A stretch of 10,757 bases of DNA, from the NCBI GenBank assembly GCA_030428695.1, contig JAUIEM010000355.1, forward strand, positions 1-10,757, written 5' to 3'. The translations under genes and the position numbers were made by a program. This document shows positions 6,649-10,757 of the stretch, piece by piece (position 1 is the first letter of the stretch; each line of letters opens with the position of its first letter). The DNA comes from a bacterium. GTDB lineage: Bacteria > Planctomycetota > J058 > JAJDCP01. The notes below the pieces were generated by a model. That model had not been told where the DNA came from and ran no database searches. It was given only the letters and a program-made list of their open reading frames with translations.

Positions 6649-7273
6649 ATGCGATCCGAGGGACCTCCCTCGGATCGTCTTCTTTGTTGCCCCCGTGCTC
6701 TTCGGCGAGGAGCGCGTACAGCGCCGTGTCGCACCACTCCCCCTTCGACCAGTAGTTCCGCCGCAGGCACCCCTCCTCCCGCATGCCGAGCCGACGCGCG
6801 ACCGCCAACGAGGCGGCGTTGCGCGGGTCGGCCTCGACCGTGATCCGGTGCAGGGAGAGCGCCTCGAAGCCGAAGCCGACCAGCCCCCGGCAGGCCTCGG
6901 TCGCCAGGCCGCGCCCCCAGTAGCTGCGGGCCAGCGTGTACCAGAGCCCCGCCTCGTAGCGCCGGGGAGCGGTCCGCCGCACGACCTTGCGCTCGAGCCC
7001 GCAGCAGCCGATCAGCGCGCCCGTCGCGCGCTCCTCCAGGGCGAGGTCGTAGTACAGCCGCGGCCGGCGGCGGGCCGCGTCGAGGCTTGCCTGGAGGCCG
7101 GCGACGGTCTGCGCCTCGGTGCGGGGGCCGTGGGTGAGGAAGCGGACGACCTCCGGGTCGGCCTCGAAGGCGCACAGGTCCACCAGGTCGGCCTCGCGCA
7201 GCTCGCGGATCAAGAGCCGGGGGGTGGGAATCGCGACCGCGGGCGCGCTGTCGGGTCTCTCGGAAGCGTCCAA
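6587..7273 (-). CDS. GNAT family N-acetyltransferase (RimJ/RimL type)
   Basis: Residues about 15-192 form a complete GNAT domain of the type that acetylates protein N-termini or small molecules with acetyl-CoA. Visible parts are the first strand PTPRLLIRELREADL (16-30), the acetyl-CoA loop YWGRGLATEA (118-127), and SLHRITVEADPRNAASLAVA (140-159), the usual RimJ/L helix-strand pattern, then GMREEG. I chose the TTG at 7271-7273 as start because it is the only plausible start near the domain border; the in-frame ATG at 7405 would cross the tRNA-His promoter. The TTG has only a weak Shine-Dalgarno, so the start is uncertain. No stop codon occurs before 6587, so residues about 199-207 come from the antisense of the tRNA-Phe terminator and 209-228 from antisense tRNA-Phe. 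The domain is complete before this tail. Substrate unknown. Confidence 0.82.
   Translation of the reverse strand: MDASERPDSAPAVAIPTPRLLIRELREADLVDLCAFEADPEVVRFLTHGPRTEAQTVAGLQASLDAARRRPRLYYDLALEERATGALIGCCGLERKVVRRTAPRRYEAGLWYTLARSYWGRGLATEACRGLVGFGFEALSLHRITVEADPRNAASLAVARRLGMREEGCLRRNYWSKGEWCDTALYALLAEEHGGNKEDDPREVPRIALGGGGFEPPTQGFSVPCSTS
6652..6689 (+). terminator. Intrinsic terminator of tRNA-Phe
   Basis: Perfect 12-nt complementary arms CGATCCGAGGGA (6652-6663) and TCCCTCGGATCG (6666-6677) form a strong stem, in practice with a tetraloop. It is followed by the T-rich run TCTTCTTTGTTG. It begins 4 nt after the tRNA 3' base. There is no matching T-run on the opposite strand, so it should not stop leftward transcription efficiently. 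Confidence 0.85.
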
Positions 7274-7352
7274 CCGCCGCCCTCGCGTTTTCCTCCACGA
7301 TAGCGGATCGCCGCCCGGTGGGCCACGCGCAGCACCGCCATCGCAATTTCGC

Positions 7353-7380
7353 TTGACTTCATCCGGGGCCTGGCTACGAT
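7353..7380 (+). promoter_or_regulatory. Promoter of tRNA-His (and probably tRNA-Arg)
   Basis: TTGACT (7353-7358) and TACGAT (7375-7380) are separated by 16 bp, giving five of six and four of six consensus matches. It lies 26 nt upstream of the tRNA-His 5' end. It lies in the 132-bp gap between the GNAT start and tRNA-His; nothing else stands out there. Confidence 0.7.
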
Positions 7381-7405
7381 ACGCCCAGCCGGAGACGGCT
7401 GTCAT

Positions 7406-7480
7406 GGTGGGTATAGCTCAGCCGGTTAGAGCGCCAGTTTGTGGCACTGGAGGCCGAGGGTTCGAGTCCCTCTATCCACC
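7406..7480 (+). tRNA. trnH: tRNA-His (GTG)
   Basis: The cloverleaf has acceptor GTGGGTA/TATCCAC with one G-T wobble, D stem GCTC/GAGC, anticodon stem CCAGT/ACTGG with loop TTGTGGC, and T arm GAGGG-TTCGAGT-CCCTC. The anticodon GTG is at 7441-7443. The extra G at 7406 can pair with discriminator C at 7480, the G-1:C73 pair that marks bacterial tRNA-His for its synthetase, so I include it. CCA is not encoded. Confidence 0.97.
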
Positions 7481-7485
7481 CTTCG

Positions 7486-7514
7486 CGCCGGGGATCCCTT
7501 CCCCGGCGTTTTCT
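7486..7514 (+). terminator. Terminator-like hairpin between tRNA-His and tRNA-Arg
   Basis: Nine-bp arms CGCCGGGGA (7486-7494) and TCCCCGGCG (7500-7508) with a 5-nt loop are followed directly by TTTTCT. This has all the marks of an intrinsic terminator. It lies 5 nt after tRNA-His, yet the next tRNA starts at 7521 with no promoter in between, so it may act as a partial terminator or processing signal. Confidence 0.8.
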
Positions 7515-7520
7515 CTGTTC

Positions 7521-7594
7521 GCGCCAGTAGCTCAATTGGATAGAGCATCAGACTTCGGATCTGAGGGTTGGGGGTTCGAGTCCTCCCTGGCGCG
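7521..7594 (+). tRNA. trnR: tRNA-Arg (TCG)
   Basis: The cloverleaf has acceptor GCGCCAG/CTGGCGC, D stem GCTC/GAGC, anticodon stem TCAGA/TCTGA with loop CTTCGGA, and T arm GGGGG-TTCGAGT-CCTCC with one G-T wobble. The anticodon TCG at 7555-7557 reads CGA. The discriminator is G (7594) and CCA is not encoded. Unlike the two tRNAs before it, no terminator follows; instead an integrase gene ends 71 nt further on, pointing at the tRNA. This is the usual arrangement where an integrative element uses a tRNA 3' end as attachment site. Confidence 0.96.
7575..7594 (+). other. Probable attachment-site region (tRNA-Arg 3' end)
   Basis: Tyrosine recombinases often recombine in the T-arm and acceptor region of a tRNA and leave the gene whole. 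The tRNA is intact and the integrase gene faces it at 71 nt. The exact core cannot be set because the other element end is outside the window. A 9-mer TCCCTGGCG from this region (7584-7592) recurs at 7657-7665, next to the integrase stop. Confidence 0.45.
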
Positions 7595-7623
7595 CTTGCT
7601 TCGCGGGAAATCACGATGGGTAG

Positions 7624-7645
7624 GGGTCGCCAAAAGGGTCGCCAA
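7624..7645 (+). repeat. Pair of 10-bp direct repeats near element end
   Basis: GGGTCGCCAA occurs at 7624-7633 and again at 7636-7645, a 12-bp period. They lie between the tRNA 3' end and the integrase stop. Short direct repeats here are what arm-type binding sites of a tyrosine integrase look like. A near copy (GGGTCGCCAG) sits inside the integrase gene close to 7832 and may be chance. Confidence 0.5.
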
Positions 7646-7665
7646 CCGGTCCCGGGTCCCTGGCG

Positions 7666-9024
7666 TCAAGCGGCTCCGGAGTGCTCGTCCAGTGTCGCCT
7701 GCAGGTCCCGCTCCGCGTCAGCCAGCACCTCGCGCACCGCACAGGCAGAGGCGCGGGGGTCGAAGGCGGTGAAGTCGGTGTAGTGCTTCGCCCCGGTCCC
7801 GGTGATCGATCGGATGACCGCGAGCGTCTGGGGGTCGCCAGTTGCGTGGCCGAGCTGGACGTCGATGGCCTCGCTGGCCACGCCCTTCGCCCGCGCCCAT
7901 GTCCTGTGGGTCTTCTTGAAGCTGTGCACGTCGACGCCCTGCATGCGGGCCGCCCACTCCTCGCCGAAGTCCTCAACGATCGCGAGCGCGGCGCTGTCCG
8001 CCCGGAGGGGCTTCGGAGCGTCGCGCCGGTTGTGCTTCATCGGCGCCGTGAGGGTGCGCAGGGCAGCGTAGAGCGTGCCGATGTCCTCGTCGGGCACGAG
8101 CTCGGCCAGGGCGCCGAGTCCGAAGGACTCGCGCCACCAGTCGAGCACCCGGCAGGCCGCGAGGCGCTTCCCGCGGGGCGAGGGGAGTAGAGGGTCCCGC
8201 CGGTCCCGGTCGAGGATGTGTTCTTCGATCTCGGCCGCGGTCTCGTCGTCGAGGGAGCCGGCGCCGCGACGCTTGTTCTTCGGCCCCTTCCCGAAGTCGA
8301 TGCGCTTCTGTCGGTGGCGGTAGTGCCGGACGTCCCGCTCGCACAGCGACTCGATCCGGGGAGCGGTCACGAGCAGCACCCGCCAGAGCAGGCTGAGGTC
8401 CCGCTTCCAGCCGCGGAGCTGTGCGAGGGCCCGGGCGCCCCACAAGGCCAGGGCGACCTCGGACGGAAGGAAGGCGCGGCGCACGACGCGCACCCGTTCG
8501 TACTGGATCGGCCGCCAGCTTCCGAGCGGGTCGTACTCGAGCACGCGATGATCCTCCGCGAGCCACTTGGACAGCGCGCGGAGCGGGTCCTGGTAGAGCC
8601 GCCGCGCGGTGACGTCGCTCAGGTTGAGACCCTGGATGCCCTTGTTGAGCCGTCCGATGTCGAGCAGGTCGCCGGTGGTCTGCAGGCCGAGCTTGGCGAT
8701 GACCCGGAGGATGTTCGTGCGGCACTGCTTCGGCCAGCTCGACCCGGGCTTGCAGCGCTTCGTCAGGGCCTCGAGCCAGGCCTCTGCAAGCGGTGCAAGG
8801 TCGGCTCGCCAGACCGCATAGTCCGGGAGCCCCGCCCGCTTCCGCTCTATCTCCTCCTGCCAGGCCGCGATGATGCGCGCGGCGATCGCAGGATCTTTGG
8901 TCCCCGTCGAGCGCTGCGGGCGCTTGCTGGGGTTGCTCGGGTCGGTGTAGCGCCACGCGATCGTCCCGTGTCGCGTCCACGTGCACCCGGGCGGCAAGCT
9001 GTCCTTCTTCCGTCTCCTGGGCAT
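7666..9024 (-). CDS. Tyrosine recombinase (integrase)
   Basis: The 452-residue product cuts and rejoins DNA at attachment sites to move the element in and out of the chromosome. Residues about 11-62 look like an arm-type DNA-binding domain (HGTIAWRYTDPSNPSKRPQR, 19-38), about 72-165 like the core-binding helical domain, and about 185-420 like the catalytic domain. Active-site residues that I can place are Arg223 in VTAPRIESL (219-227), a likely beta-turn Lys in GKGPKNKRR (245-253), His367, LGH (391-393), and nucleophile Tyr415 in AKHYTDF (412-418). The usual second Arg of HxxR is Lys370 (HSFK, 367-370), a substitution worth noting. Start ATG 9022-9024 has GGGAGGAG upstream; an in-frame GTG at 9051 lacks one. 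The excisionase frame overlaps its first 178 nt. Confidence 0.9.
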   Translation of the reverse strand: MPRRRKKDSLPPGCTWTRHGTIAWRYTDPSNPSKRPQRSTGTKDPAIAARIIAAWQEEIERKRAGLPDYAVWRADLAPLAEAWLEALTKRCKPGSSWPKQCRTNILRVIAKLGLQTTGDLLDIGRLNKGIQGLNLSDVTARRLYQDPLRALSKWLAEDHRVLEYDPLGSWRPIQYERVRVVRRAFLPSEVALALWGARALAQLRGWKRDLSLLWRVLLVTAPRIESLCERDVRHYRHRQKRIDFGKGPKNKRRGAGSLDDETAAEIEEHILDRDRRDPLLPSPRGKRLAACRVLDWWRESFGLGALAELVPDEDIGTLYAALRTLTAPMKHNRRDAPKPLRADSAALAIVEDFGEEWAARMQGVDVHSFKKTHRTWARAKGVASEAIDVQLGHATGDPQTLAVIRSITGTGAKHYTDFTAFDPRASACAVREVLADAERDLQATLDEHSGAA

Positions 9025-9224
9025 GCTGCGCTCCTCCCGCCTCTGATCCACTGTAGGAGATCGGCGCGCAGAAAGTGGAGCGCACCGGCCGGCGGCGGGA
9101 CGTGGCGTGCGATCGCCGCCAGCCCGGTGTCGGGATCGTCCAGCCAGCGGTAGACCGTGCGCGTGCTCTTTCCGAGCAGCGCAGCGGCATCCGCGAGCGT
9201 CAGGAGCTCAGGCTGGACGTCCAC
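8847..9224 (-). CDS. Small HTH protein, excisionase type
   Basis: The start is GTG at 9222-9224 with GGGAG upstream, inside the end of the preceding gene. Residues 8-63 are a MerR/excisionase-like winged helix-turn-helix (HTH_17 type): LTLADAAALLGKSTRTVYRW (8-27), a wing with VPPPAGALHF (42-51), then LRADLLQWI (52-60). Such proteins bend DNA at attachment sites to favour excision, or regulate the element. The domain is complete by residue about 63. The frame then stays open to residue 125 with an Arg/Pro/Gly-rich sequence because it runs over the integrase gene in another frame. That tail looks like non-selected out-of-frame coding, but no earlier stop exists, so it should be translated. A recombination directionality factor is the best guess; a repressor is possible. 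Confidence 0.75.
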   Translation of the reverse strand: MDVQPELLTLADAAALLGKSTRTVYRWLDDPDTGLAAIARHVPPPAGALHFLRADLLQWIRGGRSAACPGDGRRTACRPGARGRDTGRSRGATPTRATPASARSARRGPKILRSPRASSRPGRRR

Positions 9225-9227
9225 GCG

Positions 9228-9674
9228 CTACTCCCGTCCCCCGAACTGCTCGCGCACCGTCCGCGCAGCCTCGCCAGCGTGCAGGCCGCGGGCGAGCAAG
9301 GCCGGATCCACGGTGCCGCGCGGCTTCGCCCACAACCCGCGATAGACGTCGAAGAACTCGAGCACCCGGGCCAGCGGCGCCATGTCGTGCATGACCATGA
9401 AGCTGTCGAAGGCCTCGACAAGGGCGAGCTGGTCACGCGTCCAGCCGACACCGGCGAGCACGTTGTCGAGGGCCTCGAGCTCGGGGCCGCGATCGCGGAC
9501 GACCCACTCGAGCACGTCGATCTCGGCACGCGGGCACTCGATCTCGAACGCGTCGAGGATCGACGTGACCGGCATCGCGAGGCTGCCGTCGGGAAGGTGC
9601 TCGACCGCAAGCGGGCTGTCCGGCCACTCGATTCGGGTTGTCTTCGTCGAACAAGGGATCAGGGGTGTTTGCAC
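9228..9674 (-). CDS. Unrecognised 148-residue protein of the element
   Basis: The start is GTG at 9672-9674 with AGGAGGG upstream, and the stop lies 3 nt before the excisionase start, so these two genes are translationally linked. I do not recognise the family. The protein is acidic and mainly helical, with hydrophobic stretches around LAMPVTSILDAFEI (32-45) and an amphipathic segment around LALVEAFDSFMVMHDMAPL (83-101). It has no signal peptide, no membrane segment, no clear zinc or nucleotide motif and no evident HTH. The residue pattern and third-position GC bias look like true coding. Position between a replication-type gene and excisionase suggests an element-maintenance, regulatory or phage-interaction role, but this is guesswork. 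The GTAGAC repeat array lies upstream of it and may control it. Confidence 0.75.
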   Translation of the reverse strand: MQTPLIPCSTKTTRIEWPDSPLAVEHLPDGSLAMPVTSILDAFEIECPRAEIDVLEWVVRDRGPELEALDNVLAGVGWTRDQLALVEAFDSFMVMHDMAPLARVLEFFDVYRGLWAKPRGTVDPALLARGLHAGEAARTVREQFGGRE

Positions 9675-9693
9675 GGTACCCTCCTTGGAGGCT

Positions 9694-9811
9694 GTCTACT
9701 AACGTGGCGATTCCGCGGACAAACTTCGGCGACGTAAGGACTTGCGATTGTCTATTTCGTGTCTACTGGGCCGCTACTGCGCGTCTACCCGGCGTCTACG
9801 GAGCCGTCTAC
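9694..9811 (-). repeat. Phased GTAGAC repeat array (iteron- or operator-like)
   Basis: Read on the minus strand, GTAGAC or a one- to two-base variant starts at 9811, 9799, 9788, 9777 (GTAGCG), 9766 and 9755 (ATAGAC), at steps of 12, 11, 11, 11 and 11 bp. A further GTAGAC starts at 9699, 56 bp on, close to five helical turns. All therefore lie on about the same DNA face. The stop codon of the DUF3987 gene (9785-9787) is inside one copy. The stretch from about 9700 to 9765 is visibly richer in A and T than its surroundings. Replication iterons, a cooperative repressor operator, or recombinase/excisionase sites all fit. Confidence 0.75.
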
Positions 9812-10757
9812 GAAGTCCCCGAGTTGGGGATGCAGGTGGTAGAAGCTCGGCTTGCCTGCCTTCGACTTCTCCGAAGCGCGCACCCAGCCGAAGCTCTCGA
9901 GCTCGCCCAGGAGTCGGCGGATCTCCCCGGCCTTGGGCGGGACGCGCCGCTTGGCGTAGCGTTGGATCCACGCCGGTTTGACCTTGCTGGCATCGACCGC
10001 GAGCTTTTCGGCGCGCGCGGGCCACTCCTCAGCCAGCCAGCGAAGCAGCTCGCGGCCGTGGCGCTGGCGCGCGTCGTGTCCGCGCTCCTGCTCCAGGACG
10101 CGGTAGAGCTCGATCGCGTGCGGCCAATAGAACGTCTTCACGAGCTGGATGGCCCGGGCCATGGTCTCGCCCTCGACGGTCAGATCTTGCCCGCGCGGCG
10201 TCAGCATCACCTGCAGGACACCGGCCAGGCGGCCGATGTGGTCGGAGGCCTTCGTTGTCCAGTCGGGCATGGTCTGGCGCTCGGGGCGCTTGAAGAACCA
10301 GCCCTTGGCCTCGCGCCACAGGCGGTCGGCCTCGGCCGACAACCTCAGCATGTGGGCCGTGTTCCCGAGCGGGGCTGGGAGGGTCACGAGCGTTCGCAGC
10401 CAACCGCGGTAGGTCTCGATCACCGCGCCGGGGATGTCGTCCTCCGGGCGGGGAGTGTGCCGATCCACAAGAGGGGCGAAGCACGGCAGGAAGCGCGCGG
10501 ACAGACCTTCGGCCTTGTATTCTTCGCCGCGCTTCGCCGCGAGCTCGCGGAGCGTGTCCGGTTGGATCGCCTGCAGGATCGCGAGGGAGGCGTTCGGGAT
10601 GACGTAGTGGACGCCATCGGTCTTCTGCTTGCCCTTCCTGGCGACCGCAACGCGCCCGCCGTCCCACGCGTTCTTCGTCAGGTCGAAGTGCGGCTTGCTG
10701 CCGTAGAAGCCGCTGATGATCTTCAAGAACCGGCCCTCGGCGCCGACGATGTTCATG
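9785..10757 (-). CDS. DUF3987 domain protein, C-terminal part (N-terminus beyond window)
   Basis: At least 323 codons are open to the window edge. The ATG at 10754-10756 lies within the domain and is most likely an internal methionine. The visible part has the usual DUF3987 order: RFLKIISGFYG (9-19), a DLTKNAWDGGRV stretch (25-36), PNASLAILQAIQPDTLREL (54-72) and GLSARFLPCFAP (84-95), with a helical region after it. The fragment ends in a winged-helix-like segment (WIQRYAKRR to HLHPQL, 263-312). DUF3987 proteins are linked to P-loop primase/helicase modules in phages, satellites and islands and are thought to act in element replication. The missing N-terminal part should hold the Walker motifs. 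The 3' end of the gene lies inside the phased GTAGAC array, so its last codons (including two Val-Asp pairs) are set by the repeats. Confidence 0.82.
   Translation of the reverse strand, partial: MNIVGAEGRFLKIISGFYGSKPHFDLTKNAWDGGRVAVARKGKQKTDGVHYVIPNASLAILQAIQPDTLRELAAKRGEEYKAEGLSARFLPCFAPLVDRHTPRPEDDIPGAVIETYRGWLRTLVTLPAPLGNTAHMLRLSAEADRLWREAKGWFFKRPERQTMPDWTTKASDHIGRLAGVLQVMLTPRGQDLTVEGETMARAIQLVKTFYWPHAIELYRVLEQERGHDARQRHGRELLRWLAEEWPARAEKLAVDASKVKPAWIQRYAKRRVPPKAGEIRRLLGELESFGWVRASEKSKAGKPSFYHLHPQLGDFVDGSVDAG

Larger units (their letters stand above)
7595..10757. mobile_element. One end of a tRNA-Arg-associated integrative element (satellite-like)
   Basis: From the tRNA 3' end to the window edge all four genes run leftward: tyrosine integrase, HTH excisionase-type protein, an unknown 148-residue protein, and a DUF3987 protein cut by the window edge. 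The first three are tightly spaced and the last two are separated by a 110-nt gap with phased repeats. Integrase next to a tRNA, a small HTH gene upstream of it and a primase/helicase-associated protein are the usual core of phage satellites and small integrative elements. No capsid, tail, conjugation or resistance gene is visible in this part. The far end lies outside the window, so the element type is not settled. Confidence 0.75.

Noticed and set aside
7274..7405. Extending the GNAT gene to the in-frame ATG at 7405
   Set aside because: This would run through the tRNA-His promoter up to the tRNA itself and adds a low-quality sequence before the domain's first strand; no ribosome-binding site supports it.
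9025..9051. GTG at 9051 as integrase start
   Set aside because: It has no ribosome-binding site, while the ATG at 9024 has a good GGGAGGAG at suitable distance.
9816..9830. TCCCC-GAGTT-GGGGA hairpin near the end of the DUF3987 gene
   Set aside because: A 5-bp stem inside coding sequence with no T-run; probably chance.
1..10757. CRISPR array
   Set aside because: The only regular repeats are the 11-12 bp units at 9745-9811, far too short and closely spaced for repeat-spacer units.

Overview
The window is a GC-rich bacterial chromosome segment with a strong AGGAGG-type ribosome-binding code, TATAAT-type promoters and tRNA genes that do not encode the 3' CCA. A secreted prenyltransferase/squalene-oxidase-like toroid protein and the overall style suggest Planctomycetota or another GC-rich environmental lineage such as Myxococcota. 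That assignment is inference; no marker here fixes the phylum.

Left part (1-4894), envelope and hypothetical genes. A partial uncharacterised gene runs leftward off the window edge (start 445). A secreted hypothetical protein (624-1571) faces right. Facing it is a leftward three-gene cluster: an intact rhomboid protease (start 4894), overlapped by 14 nt by a second rhomboid-fold protein that lacks the catalytic Ser and His (start 4050), followed after 78 nt by the secreted alpha/alpha-toroid protein (start 2727). The convergent gene ends meet at a perfect 20-bp palindrome that carries stop codons in all six frames.

Middle (4895-6490), housekeeping. A TATAAT promoter, divergent from the rhomboid genes, drives def (peptide deformylase) and ribF (riboflavin kinase/FAD synthetase), 6 nt apart. 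A hairpin sits right at the predicted mRNA 5' end.

tRNA region (6531-7594). tRNA-Phe(GAA) has its own promoter and terminator. A leftward RimJ/RimL-type GNAT acetyltransferase gene has no stop codon until it is inside the antisense strand of tRNA-Phe. tRNA-His(GTG), with its own promoter, and tRNA-Arg(TCG) follow, separated by a terminator-like hairpin.

Right part (7595-10757), one end of an integrative element next to the 3' end of tRNA-Arg. From the tRNA outward it holds a short pair of 10-bp direct repeats, a tyrosine recombinase pointing at the tRNA, a small HTH excisionase-type protein overlapping it, an unrecognised 148-residue protein, a helically phased array of GTAGAC repeats, and the C-terminal part of a DUF3987 (primase/helicase-associated) protein that runs off the window. 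The four genes share one direction. Integrase, excisionase and replication-type protein with an iteron-like array form the core expected of a phage satellite or small integrative element. The array and the unknown 148-residue gene are the least explained parts.
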